Positions 25,250-34,527 of a DNA stretch of 49,134 nucleotides are shown here, one piece after another. The translations under genes were made by a program, and so were the position numbers. The DNA is taken from the NCBI RefSeq assembly GCF_018982945.1, contig NZ_JABRXE010000012.1, positions 1 to 49,134 on the forward strand, read 5' to 3'. The stretch's first letter is position 1. Every line of letters begins with the position of its first letter. Origin of the DNA: Anaerostipes faecalis (GTDB lineage: Bacteria > Bacillota > Clostridia > Lachnospirales > Lachnospiraceae). A model generated the notes under the pieces. It saw nothing but the letters and a program-made list of their open reading frames with translations. It was not told the DNA's origin and made no database searches.

Positions 25250-26849
25250 AATATCGATTCTTGATTGTACATTAAGAGATGGTGGATATGTAAATGATTT
25301 TGATTTTTCAAAAGGAACCATTCAGACAATCATCTCCAAACTTGGAAAAGCACATATGGATATTATTGAATGTGGATTTTTAAGAGATATTATATATGAT
25401 GAAAATAAATCATTATATAGTGATGTTGAACAGATTACACCGTTGATAAAAACAAAGAAAAAGCATTCCATGTATGTTGCAATGATTGTAACAGGTACTA
25501 TTTCAGCTTCACAAATTGCACCTAGAACAAAAGATTCTATTGATGGAATTCGAATTACATTCCATAAAAAAGAAATAGACGAAGCATTTACACTGGGATA
25601 TGCATTGATGGATAAAGGTTATGAAATTTTTATGCAGCCGGTGGGAACAACAACATATACAGATATTGAAATTCTGTCTTTGGTGGAACGAATTAATGAA
25701 ATGAAGCCGTATGCATTTTATCTGGTAGATACTCTTGGAAAACTATATGCAAAACAGCTGCTGAAATTATTTTATCTGGTGGATGACAATTTAGATGAGG
25801 ATATTACCATTGGATATCATTCACACAATAATCTTCAGCTTTCATTTTCAAATGCTCAGGCATTGATTCAAAGCTGTGGAAAAAGAAATCTGATTATTGA
25901 CGCGTCTATACTGGGAATGGGACGTGGAGCAGGTAATCTTTGCAGTGAAATTATAGCTCAGTATATCAATGAAAATATTGAATACCGTTATCATACAGAA
26001 TTACTCATTGAACTGGTAGATGAATATATTAATCCCATTTCTTATCTTCATCCGTGGGGATATAGTGCAGGATACTTTTTAGCAGCAACTAATAACTGTC
26101 ATCCTAATTATATTGGTTTTCTTCTAAATAAGCAGACTTTAAATATGAAAAGAATCTATCAGGTGTTAAAGGAAATACCGGAAGAAGAAAGAGCTTTATA
26201 TAATGAGAAACTGATTGATTCCCTTTATTTGAAATTTCAGGAAAATGAAGTGGATGATAAAGAAGTATTAGAAAAGATTTCAAAGATAATCAAAGGGAAA
26301 CGAATTGTCGTAGCCGCTCCGGGGAAAAGTCTCATTGATGAGAAAAATAAAATTCAGGAATTTTTAAAAGAAGAAAATTCTGTGATATTTTGCGTAAACA
26401 GTATTCCTGAATATATGAATCCGGATATTCTATTTGTCAGCAATCAAAAGAGATATCATCAATTAAAAAAAGAATATAATGTTAAAAATCTGCCATTTCC
26501 GGTACTTCTTACATCTAATATAGATGGAGGAAAAGCTATGGATTTTGTAGTAAATTATTCTGACCTGGTTATGGAAGATCCTATGATTTCAGATAATGCA
26601 TGCCTTATGCTGTTTAATTTATTTATCAAAATAGGTGTTGATGAAATTTTTACTGTGGGATTTGATGGATATCATACCAATGTTGAAAGAAACTATTATG
26701 ATCAAAGACTGATTAATAGTTCTGATCGTGAAAAGTTAAGTACGATTAATAAACATATTCAAAAATATATGAAGAAGATTGAATCACACATGGAAGTTCA
26801 TTATGTGACAGACTCTATATATGACAGGAGCAGAAGTGATGTACGATGA
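25242..26849 (+). CDS. DRE-TIM (HMGL-like) aldolase fused to a DUF115/Maf-like domain
   Basis: A 535-residue two-domain protein. Residues 1-~300 are a DRE-TIM metallo-aldolase: LDCTLRDGG (Asp8, Arg12, Asp13), the metal-binding HSH (His193, His195) and the signature GMGRGAGN (225-232), as in 4-hydroxy-2-oxoacid aldolases. Residues ~352-535 begin KGKRIVVAAPGKSL, reminiscent of DUF115/MptE-like or motility-associated-factor domains found with nonulosonic acid glycans. AGGAGG precedes ATG 25242. It overlaps the cytidylyltransferase by 8 bases and the HAD gene by 11. The inferred role is making (or cleaving) a 2-keto acid sugar that the cytidylyltransferase activates. This is context-based; the reaction is unknown. 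Confidence 0.78.
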   Translation: MNKISILDCTLRDGGYVNDFDFSKGTIQTIISKLGKAHMDIIECGFLRDIIYDENKSLYSDVEQITPLIKTKKKHSMYVAMIVTGTISASQIAPRTKDSIDGIRITFHKKEIDEAFTLGYALMDKGYEIFMQPVGTTTYTDIEILSLVERINEMKPYAFYLVDTLGKLYAKQLLKLFYLVDDNLDEDITIGYHSHNNLQLSFSNAQALIQSCGKRNLIIDASILGMGRGAGNLCSEIIAQYINENIEYRYHTELLIELVDEYINPISYLHPWGYSAGYFLAATNNCHPNYIGFLLNKQTLNMKRIYQVLKEIPEEERALYNEKLIDSLYLKFQENEVDDKEVLEKISKIIKGKRIVVAAPGKSLIDEKNKIQEFLKEENSVIFCVNSIPEYMNPDILFVSNQKRYHQLKKEYNVKNLPFPVLLTSNIDGGKAMDFVVNYSDLVMEDPMISDNACLMLFNLFIKIGVDEIFTVGFDGYHTNVERNYYDQRLINSSDREKLSTINKHIQKYMKKIESHMEVHYVTDSIYDRSRSDVR

Positions 26850-28791
26850 AATTAAAAAAATTGCAAAAAAAGTGAAAAGAAAGATTCTTGGAAAAAAATT
26901 TCAGGAAAAAAATGAAATATTATCTATAGAAAAATCAGGAAGAAGCCGTTCGACAGTTTTTGCAAGAAAACTGTTGGAATATGATGTGGTTTCTTTTGAT
27001 ATTTTTGATACTTTGATTCTACGTACGTTAAATCGTCCAACAGATATTTTTATGATGGTGGGACAGAAGCTGGGAGTATTAAATTATACAACCATGCGTA
27101 AAGATATGGAGCTGATGCTAAGGGATAAGCAGGAAGCTGAGAATGGAAGTCGTGAAGTGACATTTGCCCAGATTTACCAGGCTATGGAGAAATATTGTGG
27201 TGTAGATGCCGAACTTGGAATGAAAACGGAATTTGAAACAGAACTGGATTTTTGCATTGCCAATCCATATATGAAAGAAGTTTTTGACTTATTGATCAGT
27301 TATGGAAAAAAAGTGATTATAGTGTCAGATATGTATTTTCCAGAGGAAATGATGAAAAGACTGCTGGCTTCCTGTGGATATGAAGGATATGACAGATTAT
27401 TTGTTTCCTGTGATTATGGCTATAGCAAATGCTCCGGGAAATTATATCAGATCGTGGAGAGGGAATACCTGAAGGGGCAAACAGTTGTTCATGTGGGAGA
27501 TAATGAAACCGTGGATTTGAATATGGCAAAGGAACAGGGATGGGCAGTACAGTTTTATCCGAGCATTGCTTCCAGAGGTGCAAAGTACAGACCAGGGTTG
27601 ATGTCTCCATGTATCGGAAGTGCTTATCAGGCTGTGGTAAATATTAAAATGCATTCAGGTGCTTTTGATTCCAAAGAAGAAAAAGAGCTGTCATATCAGT
27701 ATGGATATACATGTGGTGGAATTTTAATTTTGGGTTATGTCACATGGATTCATGAGCAGGCAGTAAAGGAACATATGGATAAGATTTTATTTATCGCACG
27801 TGATGGATGGATTATGAAAAAGGTGTATGATCAGCTATATGATGATATTCCATCAGAGTATGTTTATCTTTCCAGAAATGCTGCATTAAAATTATCTTAT
27901 GATAAAAATCGCTTTGAGTTACTGAAACAGTTTATTGATCGAAGAATTGAGGCTGAAAATCCGTTTACGGTAAAAGAAATATTACTATCCATGGAATTAG
28001 AATGTCTGATTCCATTTCTTTCAGAAATTTCTATGGATGAAAACCATATCATTGATACGAAAGAGGCAGCAGGGATAATAAAGGAATTTGTACTGGATCA
28101 CTGGAATGAAGTATCAAATGTTTATGAGTCATCATTAGAAGCTTTTAGTGAATATATAAGGCCGATACTTAGTCATTGTCACCATGTGGCAGCAGTGGAT
28201 ACAGGATGGAGAGGAACCTGTCCTATGGCATTGAAATTCCTGATTGAAGAAAAACTCAAGGAAAACTGTAAGGTGACAGGGATGATGATGGGCTCTTGTA
28301 AATATAAGCTGAATAATACGATACCATTAATTGCGGATAAATCCATCAGAGTCTATCTCTTTTCACCAGAACACAACGATCACCTGGCAAGATTTCATTA
28401 TAAGAATAATCTGATTCATAATACTTGTGTAGAATTTATTACATCAGCGCCCCATCCATCGGTTTATAGTTTTGAAAAAGGGGAAAACGGAGGATATAAG
28501 ATTAAATTTGAACATCCGGAAGTAGAAAATTATAAAATTACAGAAATGATTCATCAGGGAACTATGGATTTTGTAAAAGACTATAAAAAATACTATAAAT
28601 CTATGAAGATTTTCTGGAAAATTCCAGCACTGGATGCTTACTGGCCTCTTCGATTTGCCATGGAAAAAAGATTTCATACCTTCATCTGCAAGGCTTTTCA
28701 AAAGTATGTATATAACAAATATGTAGGTGGCCTGGAGGGAAAAAGAGATATGGGGACCTTTGAGGAAATGTGCCAGGAGGAGGGAGTCTAA
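26839..28791 (+). CDS. HAD-superfamily hydrolase with large C-terminal domain, glycan locus type
   Basis: A 650-residue protein if started at ATG 26839, which has AGGAG at good distance (an ATG at 26821 is in frame but lacks a site). The N-terminal ~270 residues are a HAD phosphatase-like domain: FDIFDT (nucleophile Asp54, Asp57), VSDMYF (about 163) and GDN (about 220). The remaining ~380 residues, including IARDGWIMKKVYD and VDTGWRGTC, resemble C-terminal regions of HAD proteins seen in capsule and polysaccharide loci; function unknown. It might dephosphorylate a sugar precursor or have a transferase-linked role. It overlaps the aldolase gene and abuts the next transferase. Confidence 0.75.
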   Translation: MYDEIKKIAKKVKRKILGKKFQEKNEILSIEKSGRSRSTVFARKLLEYDVVSFDIFDTLILRTLNRPTDIFMMVGQKLGVLNYTTMRKDMELMLRDKQEAENGSREVTFAQIYQAMEKYCGVDAELGMKTEFETELDFCIANPYMKEVFDLLISYGKKVIIVSDMYFPEEMMKRLLASCGYEGYDRLFVSCDYGYSKCSGKLYQIVEREYLKGQTVVHVGDNETVDLNMAKEQGWAVQFYPSIASRGAKYRPGLMSPCIGSAYQAVVNIKMHSGAFDSKEEKELSYQYGYTCGGILILGYVTWIHEQAVKEHMDKILFIARDGWIMKKVYDQLYDDIPSEYVYLSRNAALKLSYDKNRFELLKQFIDRRIEAENPFTVKEILLSMELECLIPFLSEISMDENHIIDTKEAAGIIKEFVLDHWNEVSNVYESSLEAFSEYIRPILSHCHHVAAVDTGWRGTCPMALKFLIEEKLKENCKVTGMMMGSCKYKLNNTIPLIADKSIRVYLFSPEHNDHLARFHYKNNLIHNTCVEFITSAPHPSVYSFEKGENGGYKIKFEHPEVENYKITEMIHQGTMDFVKDYKKYYKSMKIFWKIPALDAYWPLRFAMEKRFHTFICKAFQKYVYNKYVGGLEGKRDMGTFEEMCQEEGV

Positions 28792-30312
28792 ATGATTTTA
28801 TATTATGCTGTCACCAGTTATCATGTGCTTTGCTGTATGCTTCATAAGCTGACCAGACATTGGGAGGAAGATGCAGAATTATTTATTTCAGACACTCATC
28901 CGGAATGTGAACGGTTGTTAAAAGCAGTAAAGGAAGGTGGCATTTTTCAAAATGTAAATACCTTTCCGGATAAGGGAAGAATGCTTCCATACAAAAAAGA
29001 ATATGGAGAAAAAAAGAATTCAGAAAAATTAGATATTCTCGTAAATCGTCTTTGTGAAGAAATTGAAAAAGATTTTCCTTTTCAGAAGGAAGATATTACG
29101 GAATACAATATTTGTGGAGATCAGTACTCCTTAGGAATATGGCTGATTAAACATAAAATACCATATCATTTTTTTGAAGAAGGATGCGGGGTTTATACCA
29201 GAAAACATCTTTTACTGGAAAATATTCAGCGTTTGAATCCATTTCAGTATGATATGGCAAAGAAATACCAATGTATGGGAGATAATCCGAATATCAGTGA
29301 AAAGTATCTGGAATTTTCATCCCAGACAGGAGATTATGATAAAACCAATTGTGTAGATTTTTCCGTTAAGAATATATTAAAGGGATTGGAACATAAAAAG
29401 CTTCAAATGGTTCTTAAAACCTTTAAGGTTCCACAAAATGAAATGACAAAGGAAACATCAGTTCTTTTACTGACACAGCAATTTGTAAATATGGGATTTC
29501 TGACAGTGACTCAGGAAAAGGAATTGTATGATTCTATGCTGGACTACTTTGCTTTAGAGGGGAAATTATATATAAAACCGCACCCAAGTGACTGGCAGGG
29601 GCTGTATGAAAAATGGTATCCGGAAGCAACGGTCTTTCCAAGATTTATGCCTTCAGAATTATTGCCATATAGTGTGAAAGAAAAGTTTTCATCAGGAATT
29701 ACTGTATCTTCCACATCAATTTTCGGATTAGAACCATTTTTAGAACAAATTATTTGTCTGGATTCTTCCTTGGAAGATCATTATGATAATATTCATTGGT
29801 ATTACGCTGCAGGGCAGATGTTAAAACAGGAAGTCTGTAATCATGCGCAAATTGTCTATGAAGGGGAATGTTCTGAACTGTTTCATGCAATGACAGGGGA
29901 GAATTCTGTAGAAAAAGAGAGAAAAATCGTAGTAACAAATAAGAAGAAATTTTATCCAGAGGCAGATGTGGTGATTTATCTGAATGAAGATGAGAAAAAT
30001 CAGATTCCAGACTGGATGTTTGAAGGTAAGGGAGAACTCTGGCCTGTAGCAGTTCAAATCAGGGATTTGGAAACCGGATGGATTGCCCGGCACTATTTAT
30101 ATATTTATGGCAGAGATCAGTTACTAATGAAAATGTTGAAAAGGGCAGAGGTGAGAAAACAATTGAAATATTCAGAAAAAGAAATTTTTGTAGACATAGA
30201 AGAATATAAATCAAAATGCATTGCCTTACAGGGAATGCTGGAAGCAACCAATCAACGAGTGGAAGCCTTATTAAAGGAAAATAAAAAATTAAAAGAGAAT
30301 TTGAAAAAGTAA
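28792..30312 (+). CDS. Sialyltransferase-like GT-B glycosyltransferase, copy 2, with C-terminal coiled coil
   Basis: A 506-residue paralog of the enzyme at 22918. The acidic motif is FFEEG (Glu129-Glu130-Gly131), the HP motif KPHPSD (His264-Pro265) and the Ser motif SSTSIFG follows about 40 residues later. Both proteins begin with similar Y.VTSYHVLC/GASLYHILC segments and share a C-terminal domain (EADVVIYLN versus SADCVCYLN). The last ~45 residues are heptad-like and strongly charged, a probable coiled coil. The start codon directly follows the HAD gene stop, with AGGAGGAGGG upstream. Two such enzymes suggest two linkages, or an initiating and an extending transferase. Confidence 0.75.
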   Translation: MILYYAVTSYHVLCCMLHKLTRHWEEDAELFISDTHPECERLLKAVKEGGIFQNVNTFPDKGRMLPYKKEYGEKKNSEKLDILVNRLCEEIEKDFPFQKEDITEYNICGDQYSLGIWLIKHKIPYHFFEEGCGVYTRKHLLLENIQRLNPFQYDMAKKYQCMGDNPNISEKYLEFSSQTGDYDKTNCVDFSVKNILKGLEHKKLQMVLKTFKVPQNEMTKETSVLLLTQQFVNMGFLTVTQEKELYDSMLDYFALEGKLYIKPHPSDWQGLYEKWYPEATVFPRFMPSELLPYSVKEKFSSGITVSSTSIFGLEPFLEQIICLDSSLEDHYDNIHWYYAAGQMLKQEVCNHAQIVYEGECSELFHAMTGENSVEKERKIVVTNKKKFYPEADVVIYLNEDEKNQIPDWMFEGKGELWPVAVQIRDLETGWIARHYLYIYGRDQLLMKMLKRAEVRKQLKYSEKEIFVDIEEYKSKCIALQGMLEATNQRVEALLKENKKLKENLKK

Positions 30313-30314
30313 TG

Positions 30315-30337
30315 AAAGGGAGCATGAAGCTCCCTTT
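30315..30337. terminator. Bidirectional terminator at the convergence of the glycan genes
   Basis: AAAGGGAGC pairs with GCTCCCTTT around ATGAA. The hairpin overlaps the last two bases of the convergent minus-strand gene. The T-run is short on the + side. Confidence 0.7.
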
Positions 30338-31838
30338 AAATTACTGAATCAAACTGTTTGAGATATTCCTTTATAAGGACAGGTCGTTTTAAGATAATAA
30401 CTTGCTGTTCTACTCCTAACCGGGATATAATTTCAAATTCTCTTGATTGAATGGTATTTTCATCATCGATAAGATATAAAATCATATTTTTATTTTCTTG
30501 TAATTGCTGCAGGCAATCATGAAGTTTTTCTTTTGAGGAATCCTGCAGACGATATAAAATATTTTGTTTATGTTTATCAGGTTTTGGAAGTAATTTTACA
30601 TGTGGATATTTGCCGGAAGACAATTCTAATACAAGATATGGTTTTCCCTGATATATGGTTTCCTGCATTGTTTTTTTTAAGTATTCATATCGGGCGGAAA
30701 TTCTAGGAAAATATCTGGCATGTTCATAAATTTTAGGATCTGCTTCCTTGTTTATCTGTAGAAGCTGTTTACCAGTACAATAGATTTCATCAAAATTCTG
30801 ATAGATTTCACATCGCTGGCTAAAATAATATCTTCTTGTTTCAGATAACATATAAAAAGCCTGTTCATCTCTGTGAGATTCATATCTGATATATGACTTT
30901 TTCTCTGCCGGAATCTGGCTGAAATAAAGATAATCGGAATTTGTTAATTGTCCATAGTAAAATGCCTGGTCAAAAATTTTATTTCCCCAAAGACGTTTTA
31001 AATTTCTTTGATACATTTTCATGTAAGGATGATTTGCATTTACTGTATCAACAGCATGATCTGCATTCAGCAGATAGCGGAACAGATATTCATGCTGAAG
31101 ATATTCTTCTAGAGTACACGGAACACGTTCTTTAAAATTAAAAAAATCAATAGATGGAGAAATGGAGTTTTTTACGATGGAATCTACCTGGGACATGGAC
31201 GGAGTGATTAAGGTTAGATCATAATCTTTAGAATTTAAACTATCCAGATAGTTTAATAAATCCATGGCATTTTCCACTGTTGTATTACTGAAATTGCAAT
31301 AAAATACCCATGATTTCTTATTGGAAGTTATTACTTTGCACTCATTGTTATAAATTTTGTCTGCCTGCAGGTAATGGCGATATAAATAAGAATCATCATT
31401 CTTCGTTCCCAAATAGTAGAAAAATTGTTCCGGACGTTTATAAAAATTCTGTGTAAAATAACTGTCACTAACCAGATATTTAGCAATTGCCAGCCAGTAA
31501 TAATATTCTTCGGTTCCACGAATGACCAGATGAACCCGGTCTCTCCATTTAGAATTCTCCAACTGTTGCTGTATGTTCGGGAGCAGTTGTTTTTTTATTC
31601 CGACGATTTGTATTTTATTTGTGTTTTTCAGGTTTTCTATAAAAACATTTTGAATTTGACCTTTCAGCAATTCCCCCTGCATGGAATCATAAAAAATATA
31701 AGAATCTTTTACTGGTTCCTGCAAACAGGAACCATATCAGAAGGTTTTTTTCATTTTTCTTTTTATTTGATTTATCTGGGGCTGTTTTTCTTTCCTGAAA
31801 TTTTCATAGGAAATTGCTCGTTTTTTTATTGTTTCCAT
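30336..31838 (-). pseudogene. TagF/TagB-like surface-polymer protein interrupted by an in-frame TGA
   Basis: Translation from ATG 31838 (AAAGGA upstream, 13 bases after the previous gene) gives 33 residues and then TGA at 31739-31737. The same frame continues for 466 more codons to 30336. The part after the stop (EPVKDSYIFYDSMQGE, then YYWLAIAKYLVSDS) resembles the N-terminal region of teichoic-acid glycerophosphotransferases, but no catalytic WHGTP-type motif is seen. Directly after the TGA lies a hairpin, GGTTCCTG-TTTG-CAGGAACC (31733-31714). A TTG in its loop is the only nearby restart, without a Shine-Dalgarno. A Trp-to-stop mutation is the simplest reading. Read-through or recoding is possible but unproven. 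Confidence 0.7.
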
Positions 31839-31851
31839 TTTGATTCCTTTA

Positions 31852-34320
31852 CTATTTTAATAATGCTTCAAATTCCAGATATGCAGATTGATTATATTCT
31901 TTGGGTGAAAAATTGTAATTGCAGACAGTACCCTGACACATTTTTTTCATACCTTGAAAAATACTATCTGGGTCCTTTTGTACAATTAGCTGCCCGTTGG
32001 GAATGCAGATATCTTTTCTTGTTGTAAAATCTGATATAATAACCGGAATTTTAAGTACCCGGACTTCAAGCACAGACATAGGCTGTCCTTCATAATTGGA
32101 TGTCAGTATAAAGCAATCTGCTTTTTGGATGAGAGCAAAAGGATTTCTGATATTTCCAGTTAAAAAAACCTGATTTTCTAAATGTAATTTTCGAATTTCA
32201 TTTTGAAGATTTTCTTTTAGCGGTCCATCTCCCAGAATAAATAGGATTGTCTTCGGATACTCTTTCTGCAGCCGATGGAAAGCTAAAATCAAATTATGAT
32301 GATTTTTTTCCGGAGATAATCTACCCATTGTAATAAAAACTTTATGATCTTTTTCCGGCAAAGGAAGTAGCTGCATTTCTATTTGATTGTCGTTTTCATT
32401 CTGCTGTTCTTGTAAAATGTAATAGTCTTTTTGTCCAATTTCTAAAAAAGGATTTTTTTCTATGGCATTGTAAATTCTATTTATTGAAAATGTGTTACGG
32501 GCATAAGTGAATTTCTTTCTGGTCCAGATATTTGATAAAGTTTTTTTGTTTAATTCCATAACTGATTGACTGCAGGATACAATCTTATCGTAGAAGGGAT
32601 AGGTGGAAAATACAACGTTTAAAATCTGTTCCAGGGATTGGTTTCCATGAACTGCACGTTTTCTTTCACTTCCCAGATCATTATGCTGCCAGATCATTTT
32701 CCGCTTTGCACCAGATGCCAGAAACAGCATTCCATAATGAGGACTGTATCCGGTAAATTCAATAACACAATCAAATTTTGTCCATCCGAACATTCTTTGA
32801 AATTCCCGCCTGAAAAGAGATTTCGGGTAATTTTTTACTGCGTCAAAGGAAGATAGACCTTTTTCAATGATAGTATCATAGATACTCATTTCTTCTTTTG
32901 TTCCATTGATTTTTCCAATCTGAGTGAGGACACGAGCTCTGGAATCTACAGACTCAATCATATCACCATTGGTATTTTTTGCATTCAGCACTGCAAGAAC
33001 AGACACATCATATTTTTCATAATTCATTTGTTCAAGCAAACTTAATAAGGATTGGGTTACTCCGTTGCCACGCAGATCACTTCCATAAATCAGAATTTTC
33101 TTTTTTTTGTTTTTCAAAGAAATGAGAGAATTTCTATGTCTGCCATCTAAAACAATTTCCAAGACTTTTTCTCCAGAATGTTTGTTCTGCCATGGGTTTG
33201 TCCATTGTTTTTGTTTTTGATAAACAGTTTGATATACGGGATGTTTCCACTGTTCTTCTAAAATGCATTGAGTAAGTTTGTCTGCAGATTTGAATGTGGG
33301 ACCTGGCATTTCCACGGCTGAGTGATATGATTCCATATCTTTTTTATACTGGTCTCCATCTGGAATATAGAAAAGAACTGGTTTTTCTGTTTCCAAAAAG
33401 TCATAATAAATGCTTGAATAATCTGAAATTAAGATATCAGTTATAGCGAGCATCTCATTGATGTCGATTTCGGCAGGAATTATTTTCTTTGAGCCTAATT
33501 TGTTTTTCTTTAAATATTCATACAAAATCTGATGGGGCTTCATTAAAACCTGATATTGTTCTGTATTCAGTTGTTGTTCTAAGATTTCCAAAAGTTTTAA
33601 ATATTCTTCTATATGATGAATATCAGGACATTGGTTTTCTCTTTCCCGACAGGTTGGGACATATAAAATTAAATTTTTATGTTCCTCCAGTTTTATTCCA
33701 TAATTATGGAGTTTTTGAATCATTGTCTCTTTCTTTGTACTGAATAATAAATCAGTTCGTGGCTGATTTACCGGAATTAATTTGCCGGGATATATACCTT
33801 CTAATTTAAATGTCTTTCTGAAAATGGATGTCATAAAATCGTTAGGAGTAATAATATAATCTGCTGCAAGAAAGTTTCGAATGGTGTTTCTGGTATCAAC
33901 GTTTCCGTTTTCCATGTCAAAACCAATCTTTCTCCATGGGATTCCATGCCAGCAATTTATATAGATTTGTTTTTTTCTTGGTGTGAAATAGGGTGGGAAT
34001 GATACATTGTTGATTAGATAGCCGGCAGTTGCAAGGTGTTTTACATAGTCTTCACTTTGATATCTTACAAAATGCACGTTGTTCATAGATTGATATTCTC
34101 TTATGAAGGAGTCATTAGCTTCGAAATCCTCTATTACCCAGAAATGCTGATATTTCCTGAAATCCTGTCGTTTTATAAATGCTTTAAATAATCCATATGG
34201 ATTACAAACAAGACCACGACCTCCATAAGCTTCATATAGTACATGATTTTTTTGAAGCTTGTGATCTTTATAATATTCTATATAATTTAATTTAATTTCT
34301 TCTGTGATTATATTAGACAT
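31852..34320 (-). CDS. Bifunctional TagF-like glycerophosphotransferase / GT4 glycosyltransferase
   Basis: An 822-residue fusion. Residues 1-~390 are CDP-glycerol glycerophosphotransferase-like: CWHGIPWRKIGFD (His125), KPHQ (His263) and SDYSSIYYDF (about 299-308). These enzymes build poly(glycerol/ribitol-phosphate) or transfer polyol phosphate. Residues ~406-822 are a GT4 (GT-B) glycosyltransferase with GRLSPEKNH and the sugar-nucleotide motif SNYEGQPMSVLEV. Start ATG 34320 is preferred (GGAG ten bases upstream) over ATG 34356. It is the first gene of the minus-strand pair; together they point to a phosphodiester-containing wall or capsule polymer with added sugars. Confidence 0.85.
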   Translation of the reverse strand: MSNIITEEIKLNYIEYYKDHKLQKNHVLYEAYGGRGLVCNPYGLFKAFIKRQDFRKYQHFWVIEDFEANDSFIREYQSMNNVHFVRYQSEDYVKHLATAGYLINNVSFPPYFTPRKKQIYINCWHGIPWRKIGFDMENGNVDTRNTIRNFLAADYIITPNDFMTSIFRKTFKLEGIYPGKLIPVNQPRTDLLFSTKKETMIQKLHNYGIKLEEHKNLILYVPTCRERENQCPDIHHIEEYLKLLEILEQQLNTEQYQVLMKPHQILYEYLKKNKLGSKKIIPAEIDINEMLAITDILISDYSSIYYDFLETEKPVLFYIPDGDQYKKDMESYHSAVEMPGPTFKSADKLTQCILEEQWKHPVYQTVYQKQKQWTNPWQNKHSGEKVLEIVLDGRHRNSLISLKNKKKKILIYGSDLRGNGVTQSLLSLLEQMNYEKYDVSVLAVLNAKNTNGDMIESVDSRARVLTQIGKINGTKEEMSIYDTIIEKGLSSFDAVKNYPKSLFRREFQRMFGWTKFDCVIEFTGYSPHYGMLFLASGAKRKMIWQHNDLGSERKRAVHGNQSLEQILNVVFSTYPFYDKIVSCSQSVMELNKKTLSNIWTRKKFTYARNTFSINRIYNAIEKNPFLEIGQKDYYILQEQQNENDNQIEMQLLPLPEKDHKVFITMGRLSPEKNHHNLILAFHRLQKEYPKTILFILGDGPLKENLQNEIRKLHLENQVFLTGNIRNPFALIQKADCFILTSNYEGQPMSVLEVRVLKIPVIISDFTTRKDICIPNGQLIVQKDPDSIFQGMKKMCQGTVCNYNFSPKEYNQSAYLEFEALLK

Positions 34321-34487
34321 ATGTTTCTGTCTCCATATATTGATTGGTCCATCCATATGTATATGTTACGTGAAAAAAGTAAAAAAAACAAAGAAAATAT
34401 TTGTTAATGTTATGTAAGAAAAATGAAAAATGAGATTTTTATGTATTGCTAATTATGTAAATAGTATAAACCAATATTATTTTTCTC

Positions 34488-34517
34488 TTTACATATGGAA
34501 TTGAATAGGGATATAAT
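34488..34517 (+). promoter_or_regulatory. Promoter of tRNA-Pro
   Basis: TTTACA (34488-34493) and TATAAT (34512-34517) are 18 bases apart and end 10 bases before the tRNA. The upstream 34357-34487 is very AT-rich and presumably also holds the promoter of the divergent TagF-GT4 gene, not resolved here. Confidence 0.75.
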
Positions 34518-34527
34518 AGTAGAAGTA

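Noticed and set aside
31714-31740. Selenocysteine codon with SECIS-like hairpin in the TagF-like gene
   Set aside because: The hairpin is suggestive, but the family has no known selenoprotein and a Trp-to-stop change is simpler; kept only as a check in the findings.
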